A stretch of 64,000 bases of DNA from Thalassomonas viridans (GCF_000948985.2 NZ_CP059733.1:620001-684000), one strand, 5' to 3'; counted from the first letter of the stretch, positions 31,281 to 41,174 are shown. Program-made: numbers and translations. The notes: a model not told the origin generated them from the sequence alone.

Positions 31281-32312
31281 TTAACAGCTGTCGCCGAGCT
31301 GCAGATCATAACTTAAGACCTCATTATGGTTTTCGTTATCGATAAAGAGCTTGGCGGCGGTTGCTCCCTTAAGATCACTGTACTGGTGAATCGTGGTGAG
31401 TTTAGGGGTAGATCTCAGGGATTCTTCTATGCCGTCAAAGCCGACAATACGGATATCCCGGGGCACCTTAAGTCCCATGGCGGTGGCTTCGCGGATGGCG
31501 GCCAGGGCGATAAGATCACTCATACATAACAAAACATCCGGCAGCGGCTGGCAAGACAGGGCTTCCCTGGCGGCCAGCGAAGCCAGTTTGATATTGCTTT
31601 CCGGGATATTCCAGATGCGGTCTCCTCTCAGGCTGATGCCCTTTTCCGCCAGTGCCTTGCTGTAACCGTCCAGGCGGCGGTGCGAAATCGAACTGTTGCA
31701 GTCGAGCAACTCTTTGTCGTATACCCGGCAGATTTGTTCGCTGTCCACCAGGCGCAGGCCGAGCACGGCGACATTGTCTTCTTTGACTTTGACCGCCTGT
31801 CCGGCGATTTGGTAGGCGGCCTGTTCGTTATCTATATTGACGGAGGCCATGTTTTCGATATCGAAATCGACGGTAACGATTCTTTTGCCGGAAGTTTTTA
31901 ACTGGGGAATAAGTTTGGGGTTTCTTGGCGCACCGTAACAGATGAAGCCGTCGACGAAATCCACCACAGACTGGATGCTCTGGGATTGTCCCGAATACAG
32001 CAGCAGGTTCAGGTTGTTTTTTTCCAGCACCGAAGTGACTCCGCGCATAAACTGGTTGGCGACGGGATCTGAAACCATATACTCCAGGCTGTCCGGCAGG
32101 ATAAGGGCCACTATGTTGGAGCTGCCTTTTCTCAGCAGCCTGGCGGCCTGGTTGGGGCCGCTGTAACCGAGTTCATCACAGGCGGCGAGGATTTCTTTAC
32201 GGCGTTTTTTTGATAGCTGATCCGGGCGGTTAAAGGCATTAGAAACCGTTGCATTGGACACCCCCAGGATGTCTGCCACTTTTTTTAATGTTAAACCTTT
32301 ATTTTTTTTCAT
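31281..32312 (-). CDS. LacI-family repressor of the sucrose locus
   Basis: From ATG 32312 it is 343 residues. It has an N-terminal LacI HTH (LTLKKVADILGVSNATVSNAFNR split over residues 7-29) with hinge, then a periplasmic-binding-protein-like sensor domain. A longer frame to 32426 adds 38 residues before the HTH and lacks family support, so the internal start is chosen (GTGAGCAAG just upstream). It is convergent with sucrose phosphorylase and divergent from the TonB receptor. Both of those carry the same 14-bp palindrome, making it the likely repressor. The inducer is unknown. Confidence 0.9.
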   Translation of the reverse strand: MKKNKGLTLKKVADILGVSNATVSNAFNRPDQLSKKRRKEILAACDELGYSGPNQAARLLRKGSSNIVALILPDSLEYMVSDPVANQFMRGVTSVLEKNNLNLLLYSGQSQSIQSVVDFVDGFICYGAPRNPKLIPQLKTSGKRIVTVDFDIENMASVNIDNEQAAYQIAGQAVKVKEDNVAVLGLRLVDSEQICRVYDKELLDCNSSISHRRLDGYSKALAEKGISLRGDRIWNIPESNIKLASLAAREALSCQPLPDVLLCMSDLIALAAIREATAMGLKVPRDIRIVGFDGIEESLRSTPKLTTIHQYSDLKGATAAKLFIDNENHNEVLSYDLQLGDSC

Positions 32313-32797
32313 CTTGCTCACTTTGTTCTGTACAGCATAAAAATGTCTTTTTGCCGGCAGGGTCAAAGAAAGCCGGCCAGGGAATAAAATAACGGCCGGA
32401 TCCGGATGTGTAAAGCCTGTTATCACGACCTGGCGACGGCTCTTTGCTGTTAAACCATATCAGGTATTGTCCGGCTATGTTAGCTTTATTTGCCTTATTT
32501 GATTAAGTTGTTTTGCCTGTTGTACATAAGCTTGATAAATCACCCAGGCTCTCGGTTTAACTGCCGGAAAAACTGTAATGATTTCATAATAAAACACTTA
32601 ACAAACAGGGCTCCGTTTAAATATCAGCCAAATTGACTTGCAATTATAAAAACATTTGATAGTCTTAAATATAACTTAATCGATTAAGCTTTGGTTTAGG
32701 TTAAGCGGAAAACGGTGATTTTTATGAACTATAATTTGACAACTAAAACCGCATAAGAATCACGCCAAAATAAACAGAAAGTAACGAGGGGAAAGCA
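32313..32797. other. Divergent control region between the repressor gene and TonB receptor
   Basis: About 485 bases with no gene. The right half is A/T-rich and holds the operator at 32675-32688. No single clear -35/-10 pair could be chosen for either gene. Confidence 0.5.
32675..32688. promoter_or_regulatory. LacI-type operator for the TonB receptor
   Basis: CTTAATCGATTAAG, identical to 29714-29727. It lies 110 bases before the receptor start codon and is a perfect palindrome. Confidence 0.8.
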
Positions 32798-35200
32798 ATG
32801 TCTCACCATTTGTCAAAGAAATTTTCGTTAAGCCTGTTAGCTCTTGCCGTTAGCGGTGCGGCTCTAGCGGCGGAAGGCGAAGGCAATCAAGAAGCAGATC
32901 AAAATGACTCACTGGGAATGGAGCGCATAGTGGTAACCGGTGTTGCCAAGGGCAAAACCATTATGGCGTCGAGTGTTGCCATCAGTAGTTTTTCTGCCGA
33001 ACAAATGGAAGTGGCCACCCCCAGGACGACCTCAGAGATTTTCCGCTCACTGCCGGGGATCCGATCTGAAGCCACCGGCGGTGAAGGGAATGCCAATATT
33101 GCGGTACGGGGCCTGCCTGTAGCGGCCGGGGGCGCGAAATTCCTGCAGTTGCAGGAAGACGGTTTGCCGGTGATGCAATTTGGCGATATCTCTTTTGGTA
33201 ATGCCGATACTTTCCTGCGCGCCGATGCTACCGTGCAAACGGTGGAAGCGATCCGCGGCGGTACTTCCGCTACAGCCGCCAGTAATGCCCCCGGCGGCCT
33301 GATCAACTTTATCAGTAAAACCGGTGACAGCGAGTCCGGCAGCGTCTCCACTACGGTGGGCCTGGACTACGACAGCTACCGCACCGATTTCGAATATGGC
33401 AGCTATATCAATGACAGCACGCGTTTTCATATCGGCGGTTTCCTGCGCACCGGCGAAGGGGCGCGGGATACCGGCTATACCGCCAATAAAGGCGGTCAAA
33501 TCAAGGCGAACCTGACCAAAGAATTTGACGATGGCTATGTGCGTTTTTATTTCAAGCACCTGGACGATAAAACCGTCGGTTACCTGCCTATGCCTATGTA
33601 TGCCGACGGCGACTCCTTGCCCGGCTTTGATTCCCAGGAAGACACTCCCCATTCCGCCTACCTGCTGTCGACCCTGCGTCTTGACGGCGACGGCAATATC
33701 AGCCGCGGCGATGTCCGCGACGGCATGAACCCGGTTGTCGACAGTATAGGTTTTGAAGCCTATTTCGAACTGGGCAATAACTGGTCCATCGAAAACCGTT
33801 TGAGAAAATCCGATGTCAGCGGCAACTATAATTCCCTGTTCCCTGCCAGTGTGGAAGACAGCAGCGCTATCGCCGGTTCAATCGGCGGCGACGGCGCTGC
33901 TTTGGTTTATGCCAACGGTCCTGAAGCGGGGCAGGCGTTTAACGGCGAGATGGCGATGCGCATCCATACCTTTGACGTGGAAATCGAAGATCTCGGCTCT
34001 ATCGTTAATGACCTTAAACTCACCAAAGAATTAGACTATGCCACGGTAACTTTCGGTTATTATAAATCGACCCAGGATATCGCCATGTCCTGGATGTGGA
34101 ACTCCTACCTGATGGAAGTGAAAGGGGACAATGCCGCCCTGCTGGATGTGGTCGGCAGCGACGGCACCAACTATTCCGATAACGGCCTTTATGCCTATGG
34201 CGTGCCTTACTGGGGCAACTGCTGTCAGCGTGCTTATGATGCCGAATATGATATCGATGCCCCCTATATCGCCATCTCCGCCGAGTTTGACGACTTGACC
34301 ATAGACGCCAGTTTCCGCCACGACAGCGGTGAAGCCACAGGTTATTACGCCAGCACGGTACAGTCGCAGGTGGACATGAACCGCGACGGCGTGATTTCCA
34401 TCCCGGAGCAAAGCGTGTCTTCGGCGGATATCGCCAACGCCGCCCCCATCAATTACGACTGGAGCTATAACTCCTATACCTTAGGAGCCAACTACTTCCT
34501 GGACGATAACCTGGCGGTTTTTGCCAACCTCAGCCATGGCGGCCGCGCCAATGCCGATCGCCTGATGTACGGCAAAATCAACGCCGACGGTTCGGTGGCG
34601 AAGCAGGACGCGGTAGATGAAGTGGATCAATACGAACTTGGGGTGAAATATCGCAAAGACAGGTTCTCCCTGTTTGCCACCGCCTTTTACGCGGAAACCG
34701 AAGAGCAGAATTTTGAGGCTACCAGCCAGAGATTTTTCGACCGGGTGTATGAAGCCAGAGGCATAGAGCTGGAGTCGGCCTATTATTTCGGTAACTTCGA
34801 CGTGCGCGGCAGCATCACCTGGACCGATGCCGAAATCTCCAAGGATGCCATCAACCCGGATGTTGTCGGCAATACCCCGCGCAGGCAGGCAGATTTCATC
34901 TACTCTTTGATCGGCCGCTACAACTTCAACAACGGCTCGGCCGGTTTAAGTATTATCGGGACGACTGATGCCTATGCCCAGGACAACAACGATCTGGAAT
35001 TCGACGGTTATACCCAGGTAAACGGTTTTGTCTCTTATATGATGACGGAAAATATGACGGTGTCCCTGAACGTCAACAACCTGTTTGACACCAACGGCAT
35101 CACCGAAGCCGAAGAAGGCAGCGTGCCGGACAACGGCATTATCCGCGCCCGTACCATCAACGGCCGGACCACCTCGTTGGCACTGAAATACGAGTTCTGA
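32798..35200 (+). CDS. TonB-dependent outer-membrane receptor (probable sucrose uptake)
   Basis: An 800-residue outer-membrane transporter. It has a signal peptide (cleavage near ALA-AE, residue 25), a TonB box region (MERIVVTG, about 41-48) and a plug domain (about 55-185, with IRGGTSATAASNAPGGLINF). A 22-strand-type barrel follows, ending in LKYEF. It shares the 14-bp operator with the sucrose phosphorylase/permease pair and is followed by fructokinase, so it most likely carries sucrose or a sucrose-containing oligosaccharide. The substrate is inference from context. Confidence 0.9.
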   Translation: MSHHLSKKFSLSLLALAVSGAALAAEGEGNQEADQNDSLGMERIVVTGVAKGKTIMASSVAISSFSAEQMEVATPRTTSEIFRSLPGIRSEATGGEGNANIAVRGLPVAAGGAKFLQLQEDGLPVMQFGDISFGNADTFLRADATVQTVEAIRGGTSATAASNAPGGLINFISKTGDSESGSVSTTVGLDYDSYRTDFEYGSYINDSTRFHIGGFLRTGEGARDTGYTANKGGQIKANLTKEFDDGYVRFYFKHLDDKTVGYLPMPMYADGDSLPGFDSQEDTPHSAYLLSTLRLDGDGNISRGDVRDGMNPVVDSIGFEAYFELGNNWSIENRLRKSDVSGNYNSLFPASVEDSSAIAGSIGGDGAALVYANGPEAGQAFNGEMAMRIHTFDVEIEDLGSIVNDLKLTKELDYATVTFGYYKSTQDIAMSWMWNSYLMEVKGDNAALLDVVGSDGTNYSDNGLYAYGVPYWGNCCQRAYDAEYDIDAPYIAISAEFDDLTIDASFRHDSGEATGYYASTVQSQVDMNRDGVISIPEQSVSSADIANAAPINYDWSYNSYTLGANYFLDDNLAVFANLSHGGRANADRLMYGKINADGSVAKQDAVDEVDQYELGVKYRKDRFSLFATAFYAETEEQNFEATSQRFFDRVYEARGIELESAYYFGNFDVRGSITWTDAEISKDAINPDVVGNTPRRQADFIYSLIGRYNFNNGSAGLSIIGTTDAYAQDNNDLEFDGYTQVNGFVSYMMTENMTVSLNVNNLFDTNGITEAEEGSVPDNGIIRARTINGRTTSLALKYEF

Positions 35201-35227
35201 TCCCGGTATATGTAAACAAAGCCTCTG

Positions 35228-35264
35228 TGCCCGGTATTTTCCGGGCATAGCCGGGCTTTTCTTT
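35228..35264 (+). terminator. Terminator or attenuator after the TonB receptor
   Basis: A stem TGCCCGG / CCGGGCA (35228-35234 and 35241-35247) with a TATTTT loop, and an overlapping GCCGGGC segment followed by TTTTCTTTT. It lies between the receptor and the fructokinase gene and would lower fructokinase expression relative to the receptor. Confidence 0.55.
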
Positions 35265-35320
35265 TACCCGCTGTCCTTTTTGGGTTACGAAGCAGCGGGT
35301 CGTTTTTTAAGGAAACTTCA

Positions 35321-36274
35321 ATGAAAAAAGTGTTGTGCTTCGGTGAAGTGCTCATCGATTTTTTACCCGATGAAGATGATGGTACCAGCTTCAAACCTAT
35401 TGCCGGCGGAGCACCCGCAAATGTTGCCGTGGCCATTGCAAAACTTGGCGGCGAAAGCTTTTTTGTCGGCGGCATAGGCTCGGATAATTTTGGCCGTTTT
35501 TTGCAGAAGCAGCTGGCGGCCTACCGGGTGAATACCGATTACCTGTGCAGCTTTGAAAACAGCAATTCTGCCCTGGTGCTGGTATCCCTGGATGACAACA
35601 AAGAGCGCAGTTTTAATTTTTACCGTCACGATACCGCGGATATGCGTTTTCGCCGTGAAGATTTTCAGGAGGAAAGTTTCCGGCAGGCGGATATCTTCCA
35701 TTATTGCTCCAACACCTTAACGACGGAAGAACTGACGCAAACCACTTTGGCGGGGTTAAAGCTGGCAAAACAACATGGGCTGCTGGTAAGCCTGGATGTC
35801 AATTTAAGGCTGACCCTGTGGTCGGAAGCTTCGGTATTATCTTCCCGGCTCCTGGAGTGCCTGCCCCATACAGATCTGATTAAGTTCAGCCGTGAAGAAC
35901 TGGTATACCTGTCGGAGCAAGTGGGCAAAAGCGCCGATGAACTGGTTGCCTATTGCCTGGCAACCGGCCCGTCCCTGGTGGTGGTAACCGACGGCGGCAA
36001 TGAAATTTCGGTACACACCCGGGAGTACCGGGTGATTCATCAGGCGCCGGTTATTACTCCGGTAGATACCACGGCGGCGGGGGATGCCTTTGTCGGCGGT
36101 TTGCTTTACCAGCTGGCTGAAAATAATATCGGTGTTCAGGAGTTTCACGACTTATTATTGCAGCAGGCGGCCGTTGAAAAGATGATTGGCTTTGCCACTA
36201 AGTGCGGCGCTGTTACCTGTACCCGCAAAGGGGCTTTTCCGGCATTGCCCGGCCGGGGAGATATTCAGGGCTGA
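35321..36274 (+). CDS. Fructokinase, PfkB family
   Basis: A 317-residue cytoplasmic sugar kinase. PfkB signature 1 is at about 25-50 (GGAPANVAVAIAKLGG), and signature 2 DTTAAGDAF is at D249-F257 with catalytic base D255. In this locus it should phosphorylate the fructose released by sucrose phosphorylase to fructose 6-phosphate. AAGGAAAC lies 6 nt before the ATG. It is 120 bp after the receptor with a terminator-like hairpin between them. Confidence 0.9.
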   Translation: MKKVLCFGEVLIDFLPDEDDGTSFKPIAGGAPANVAVAIAKLGGESFFVGGIGSDNFGRFLQKQLAAYRVNTDYLCSFENSNSALVLVSLDDNKERSFNFYRHDTADMRFRREDFQEESFRQADIFHYCSNTLTTEELTQTTLAGLKLAKQHGLLVSLDVNLRLTLWSEASVLSSRLLECLPHTDLIKFSREELVYLSEQVGKSADELVAYCLATGPSLVVVTDGGNEISVHTREYRVIHQAPVITPVDTTAAGDAFVGGLLYQLAENNIGVQEFHDLLLQQAAVEKMIGFATKCGAVTCTRKGAFPALPGRGDIQG

Positions 36275-36296
36275 TCTTTTTAATCCGGGAAAAACC

Positions 36297-36324
36297 AACA
36301 AGCCCGGCGGGTGCCGGGCTTGTT
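36297..36324. terminator. Bidirectional terminator between fructokinase and peptidase genes
   Basis: A perfect 12-bp stem AACAAGCCCGGC / GCCGGGCTTGTT with loop GGGT, between two convergent genes. Confidence 0.85.
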
Positions 36325-36350
36325 AAACTACCGGTTAATCAATACCCGGG

Positions 36351-38012
36351 TTAATCCCATTTAATGCTGTATTCCGGCAAAACATCTATCGGCAAATGAT
36401 TGACCTTGTCCAGGCTGGCCTGAATCCGAGGCGAATTAACCGCCCAGCGGTCAAAAAATGCCTGTACCTTGCTGTTGTCGCCGTCTCCTTCGAGGATCAG
36501 CAGGGCTTTGGCCAGGGAAGCTATATTCTCCTCGAATTTTTTATCGTTCAGTGTCCAGCGTCCGCTATTTTTGTCGTAGCTAACCCCGCCATTTTCGGCG
36601 AAATAGTTTAACGATAACACTGCGGCCTTGCCATGGGCCTGGTTTAAACCAAAACGCATCGAGCGGAACAGGCTGCCTAAATAAGAAATGAAGAAGTTAT
36701 TGCGGCGTTTGGCATCCACTATGCCTTTGTCCATCAGGTAAATCAGGGAGTGCATGCCGCTGATGTCGGCTTTGGCCTCTTCCAGGGCGTTATAGTTAGG
36801 GCCTATGGCGGCATTGGTGGCCATGCCTTTTTTGCTGCCCACCTTAACGGTTCTCGGACCCAGGGCATGGCTGATTTCGTGCATTAACACAAACTGGAAA
36901 AAACCGTCGTCGGAGATTTCCGGCAATTGCTGCTTGTTGATCAGTACTTGGCTTACCGGTTTGATGATGCCGTTGAACCTGGCCTCAAACATGTTTTTCC
37001 AGAAGGTTTTTTTGGTGCCTTTAAGCTTGTGTACGGCAGGATCATTGGGCAGGTTGGTGGCCACCGCCTGGTAGCCGACTATGGCCATGCCGGTGCGGAT
37101 AATGTCCCGCACCACCACAAACTTTGTCGTTAAGCCGCCCACCACGGAGCGGTACTGCTCCGGGATCGGCAGGTTATCTTCCATCTCCTGCAGGTATTGG
37201 GTATACAGGTCCAGTTTTTCCGACTCAGCCTTATCCACCACTTCGATATAGGCCTGGTATTTGGCTTTTACTCCTTTAATGCCGTCGTCGTATGTTTCGA
37301 ACGGGCCAAAGACGATATCGAACTTGTTGCCGGTTAAATCAAGCCAGGCGACGTCGGCATCAAAATACTCATCGGTGATCAGCGCCCGGGCTTTCAGGCG
37401 CAGGAATTTGGCAAACGAGGCATTGTCGGTCAGGTCGGCGACTTCATTAAGCAAATCGATCACCGGATCCAGCAGCTTTTTATAGGCCTGGTAATACCTG
37501 ACCGCCCTATAACCCCCTTTACCGTCTTCCTGAATCACAGTATAGGGATTCATAAATTCAGCCTGCTCTTCTTTGCTCAGGGTTTTCATGTAGTTGTCGA
37601 GAGACGCTGCACTCAGGCCGCGGGGATAAAACTCCTGTCCCGGATAATATTCCTGATGCCCCATAAACGCCTGGTTGTTGTTGAGCTGTTCAAACGGTGC
37701 GCCGTTGCGCTTGAGCAGGGTCAGCAACTTTTGCGCCTGCCCGCTTTCCGGCACCAGTTCCAGCGCGTCCCTCAGCTCCCGGCCATACTTGGAGGTCTGC
37801 TGCCAGTACACTTCATCCAGCAGCTCCGCCGCTTTTACCAGCTTTTTCAGGATCAGCTTGTCTTTGTCGGAGAAATGGCTGGCGTCATAGGTCATTTTAT
37901 AAGGACTGTATTGTGCCAGGTAACGGTCAAGCTTGTGGTTATCGGATGCGCCGGCCTGGTTGCTTAAGGTGGCGGCAACAGACAGGGAAAGGGCGAGCAG
38001 GGTCTTTTTCAT
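36351..38012 (-). CDS. Secreted zinc peptidase, M49 (dipeptidyl-peptidase III)-like
   Basis: A 553-residue protein with a signal peptide (cleavage near AGA-SD, residue 23). A zinc site is visible as H378-E379-I380-S381-H382 (MHEISHALG) and E411-E412-A413-K414-A415-D416 (LEEAKADISG). This matches the HE...H plus EE(A/C)xA(D/E) arrangement of the M49 clan, but with a five-residue HExxH in place of the six-residue HELLGH of classical DPP III. The function is probably peptide hydrolysis in the periplasm or outside the cell. It stands alone, convergent with fructokinase. Confidence 0.7.
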   Translation of the reverse strand: MKKTLLALSLSVAATLSNQAGASDNHKLDRYLAQYSPYKMTYDASHFSDKDKLILKKLVKAAELLDEVYWQQTSKYGRELRDALELVPESGQAQKLLTLLKRNGAPFEQLNNNQAFMGHQEYYPGQEFYPRGLSAASLDNYMKTLSKEEQAEFMNPYTVIQEDGKGGYRAVRYYQAYKKLLDPVIDLLNEVADLTDNASFAKFLRLKARALITDEYFDADVAWLDLTGNKFDIVFGPFETYDDGIKGVKAKYQAYIEVVDKAESEKLDLYTQYLQEMEDNLPIPEQYRSVVGGLTTKFVVVRDIIRTGMAIVGYQAVATNLPNDPAVHKLKGTKKTFWKNMFEARFNGIIKPVSQVLINKQQLPEISDDGFFQFVLMHEISHALGPRTVKVGSKKGMATNAAIGPNYNALEEAKADISGMHSLIYLMDKGIVDAKRRNNFFISYLGSLFRSMRFGLNQAHGKAAVLSLNYFAENGGVSYDKNSGRWTLNDKKFEENIASLAKALLILEGDGDNSKVQAFFDRWAVNSPRIQASLDKVNHLPIDVLPEYSIKWD

Positions 38013-38304
38013 AACTTCTCCTTATTATTTTTTAGGTAAAAGAGTATCAAAGGCCTTTTCGATATGCGAGCGGCGCCGGGGGATAAATTGCGCCTAAGGT
38101 TATTTTCACTTGAAACCCTTACCGGCCTTATCTGATGGCGGAGCGGACAAACTAGAGGGATCTGTTAGCAGCTTCTATACTAAAAAAATAATAAGGTCTG
38201 AGCCTGCAGTACTGGCCCTAAGTTGTTACTTCTCACTTTTCCTATGCCAATGCCATTTCTTTGAAGTGATGTGATGTAAAGTGATGTAATGAGGAAAGGT
38301 TTGA

Positions 38305-39063
38305 ATGATAATCCGCATTATAGTCAGCCTGGTTTTATTTTTGTCTGTTTGTTCGGGCCTGGCACGGGCCGGGCAGACAGAATTAAAAATCGCCCTGGGA
38401 AATTTTCGCCCCTTGTTTTCCGGTCCGGGCGAGTCCGCCTTGTTTAAAGATTTGATCGAGGGGGTTTACGCCTATATTCCTTCAAAAACCATTAGCTACC
38501 GTTATATGCTGTCCAATGCCCGCCTGGTGGTAGAGCTCAACGAAAATACCGTTGACGGGGCCGCCAATATTTTTTCACCAGGGGAAATCAAGGGCTGTAT
38601 CAGCCAGCCGGTGTTCAGGTATTCGGATGTGGCCATTACCCGTAAGGACAGGGGCTTGAAAATTAACTCTGTTGCCGATTTAAAAGATGTTTCCGTAGTG
38701 ACTTACCAAAGGGCCCGTACCCTGCTCGGCAAAGAATTTAATGCCGTGGTTTCCGGCAATGAATTTTACCAGGAAGTGCCGCAACCGAAAGAGCAGGCCA
38801 GGTTACTGGCGACAGGCATGGTGGATGTCAGCATAGGGGACAAGTATATTTTCCTGCACAGCTTAAAAACCTGGTCCAAGGGCCACTATGATGTCAATGA
38901 ATTCGTGATCCACCCGATCTTTCCCGATGTTTATACCTATATGGGCTTTAACCGCCAGGAGCTCTGCGACGAATTTGATCTCGCCTTAGCCTTATTTAAA
39001 GCCAGTGGCCGTTACGAGGAAATCTTTACCGAGCATTTGTTTGCCTTAGGTTACCGTCATTAG
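38305..39063 (+). CDS. Periplasmic solute-binding-like protein (SBP_bac_3 type)
   Basis: A 252-residue protein with a signal peptide (cleavage near ARA-GQ, residue 23) and the two-lobe pattern of family 3 solute-binding proteins, LKIALGNFRPLF at the mature N-terminus and VVTYQRARTLLG in the hinge/lobe 2 region. No permease or ATPase gene is adjacent, so it may be a stand-alone sensor-type binding protein, as is common in Alteromonadales. A GAGGAAAGG Shine-Dalgarno is close to the ATG. The ligand is unknown. Confidence 0.8.
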   Translation: MIIRIIVSLVLFLSVCSGLARAGQTELKIALGNFRPLFSGPGESALFKDLIEGVYAYIPSKTISYRYMLSNARLVVELNENTVDGAANIFSPGEIKGCISQPVFRYSDVAITRKDRGLKINSVADLKDVSVVTYQRARTLLGKEFNAVVSGNEFYQEVPQPKEQARLLATGMVDVSIGDKYIFLHSLKTWSKGHYDVNEFVIHPIFPDVYTYMGFNRQELCDEFDLALALFKASGRYEEIFTEHLFALGYRH

Positions 39064-39168
39064 CCGGGCTGTCAGGAAGATTAAATCAAAACCTTCATTG
39101 CCATGTGGCGGCGCTTTATCCGATAATCCCCGTTATTACTTTCCTGCCAGCGCTATTAGAAGACACAG

Positions 39169-41100
39169 ATGACAACCGATATTAATCAACTCCTGCAAAC
39201 TCACTTTGGGTACCAAACATTCCGGCCGGGCCAGGCGGAGGTTATCCGGACCATCGTTTCCGGGCGCAGCGCTGCCGCCATTTTTCCCACTGGCGCCGGC
39301 AAGTCCCTGTGTTACCAGCTGCCGGCCTTATGTTTGCCCCATGTAACCTTAGTGGTTTCTCCCTTGCTGGCGTTAATGAAAGATCAGCTGGAGTTTTTAC
39401 AGGCTAAAGGCATAGCGGCGGCAAGTATAGATTCGGCCCAGTCGAAAGCACAAGCCCTTGAGGTGATGAACCGGGTGCGCAGCGGCGACATTAAAATCTT
39501 GATGATCTCCGTTGAACGCCTCAACAATGAAAGGTTTCGTCAGTTTATTGCCGGTATCAGGCTATCCTTGCTGGTGGTGGACGAAGCCCACTGCATTTCC
39601 GAATGGGGGCATAATTTCAGACCGGATTATCTGAAATTGCCGGTTTATATGAAAGAGCTGGCTATCCCGCAGGTGCTGTTGCTGACGGCCACCGCCACCA
39701 CGGCGGTGATCCGGGATATGGGCAATAAACTTGGCGTGCGGCCTGAGGATGTCACCTTAACCGGTTTTTACCGCCCTAACCTGGATTTGGCGGTGATGGG
39801 GGTCAGCCAGGATGAAAAACTCACCGCCTTAACCTCCTGGCTCGAAGACAAGTACCAACTCAGCGGTATTGTTTATGTCACCCTGCAGCAAAGCGCCGAG
39901 TTGCTGGCCGGGCAATTAAAACAAAAAGGCATTGCCGCACAGGCCTATCATGCGGGCATGTCGGCCGAAGATCGCCAGCAGATCCAGCAAGAGTTTATGT
40001 CCGGTGATACCAGGCTGATCATCGCCACCATCGCCTTTGGCATGGGCATAGATAAAAGTGATATCCGCTATGTGGTGCATTATGACCTGCCTAAATCGAT
40101 AGAAAACTACGCCCAGGAAATCGGCCGGGCGGGGCGCGACGGCCTGCTTTCCCATTGCCTGGTGTTGGCCAATGCCGATAACCTGAATGTGTTGGAGAAT
40201 TTTGTTTACGGCGATACCCCGGAGCAGGATGCCATAGGTTATGTGCTGGATGAGATCCGGCAACAGCAGGGGGAATGGCAACTGGTATTAAACGCTTTAT
40301 CCAACGACGCCAATATCAGGTTGCTAAGCCTGAAAACCTTACTGGTGTACCTGGAACTTTTTGGCGTGATCAAGCCGGCTTACAGCTATTTTGCCGAATA
40401 CAAATTTAAGCTTACCGGGGGCTCCGAGCAGCAGTTAGCCGCAACCTTTAACGGCGAGCGTGCCGATTTTATCCGCGCCCTGCTGCACTCCTGCGATAAG
40501 GCCAGAACCTGGTATACGGTGAACTTTGACCGGCTGCAGCAAATCTATCCCAGCGACCGGCAAAGGGTATTGACGGCGCTTGAATATCTTGACGGCCAGG
40601 GACTGATCGAATTACAGGCGAAAACCATGACCCAGGTCTACCAGGTATTAAATACTTCATATTCAATGGAGCAACTGCAAAGGGAGCTGGCGGAAAAGTT
40701 TGCTGATAAGGAGCAAAATGAAATTCAACGCATTCACCAGTTGCTGGCGTTTTTTGCCGGGGATAGCTGTTTGAGCCGGCGTCTGGGGCAGTATTTTGCC
40801 GATGAGCAGCTTAAGCAGAACTGCGGCCATTGCAGCGTTTGCCGGGGGCAGGTGGCGCTCTTGCCTGAGACCCGTTCGCTGGCACCGCTGGAAAGCTTTG
40901 ACTTTGCCGAACTTAGCGGCGAGATCAGGGAGAAACTGGCGCATCAGGCGAGCAGTGTTTTGATCAGCCGTTTTCTTTGCGGCCTGACGACACCTGTATT
41001 TACCCGGCTCAGGGTCAGGAAACTGAAAGGTTTTGCCCGGCTTGAGCAATACCGTTTTGCCCGGGTCAAAGCCTGGGTTGAAGCGCATATGCCGGAATAA
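39169..41100 (+). CDS. RecQ-type ATP-dependent DNA helicase
   Basis: A 643-residue superfamily 2 helicase, 3'-5' by family. Motif 0 (FGYQTFRPGQ) lies near the start. Motif I is TGAGKS (K45), where most RecQ have TGGGKS. DEAH is at D138-H141 (VVDEAHCISEWGHNFRPDY), motif III is LTATAT and motif VI is QEIGRAGRDG. A zinc-binding cysteine cluster (CGHCSVC) comes late, at about residues 558-565. The C-terminus is not a clear HRDC domain, so this is a RecQ paralogue and may not be the housekeeping recQ. It directly precedes topB (74 bp). Confidence 0.93.
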   Translation: MTTDINQLLQTHFGYQTFRPGQAEVIRTIVSGRSAAAIFPTGAGKSLCYQLPALCLPHVTLVVSPLLALMKDQLEFLQAKGIAAASIDSAQSKAQALEVMNRVRSGDIKILMISVERLNNERFRQFIAGIRLSLLVVDEAHCISEWGHNFRPDYLKLPVYMKELAIPQVLLLTATATTAVIRDMGNKLGVRPEDVTLTGFYRPNLDLAVMGVSQDEKLTALTSWLEDKYQLSGIVYVTLQQSAELLAGQLKQKGIAAQAYHAGMSAEDRQQIQQEFMSGDTRLIIATIAFGMGIDKSDIRYVVHYDLPKSIENYAQEIGRAGRDGLLSHCLVLANADNLNVLENFVYGDTPEQDAIGYVLDEIRQQQGEWQLVLNALSNDANIRLLSLKTLLVYLELFGVIKPAYSYFAEYKFKLTGGSEQQLAATFNGERADFIRALLHSCDKARTWYTVNFDRLQQIYPSDRQRVLTALEYLDGQGLIELQAKTMTQVYQVLNTSYSMEQLQRELAEKFADKEQNEIQRIHQLLAFFAGDSCLSRRLGQYFADEQLKQNCGHCSVCRGQVALLPETRSLAPLESFDFAELSGEIREKLAHQASSVLISRFLCGLTTPVFTRLRVRKLKGFARLEQYRFARVKAWVEAHMPE

Positions 41101-41174
41101 TGTTGAATGGTTCTGGATAAAAATACAGTATTGATTTATTATCCAGTGTATCAGTTGATTGCTGTGCATCTTAT

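Noticed and set aside
38272..38300. Short GTGATGTAA-type repeats before the binding-protein gene
   Set aside because: Only two or three imperfect units of about 10 bases; too little to call a regulatory array.
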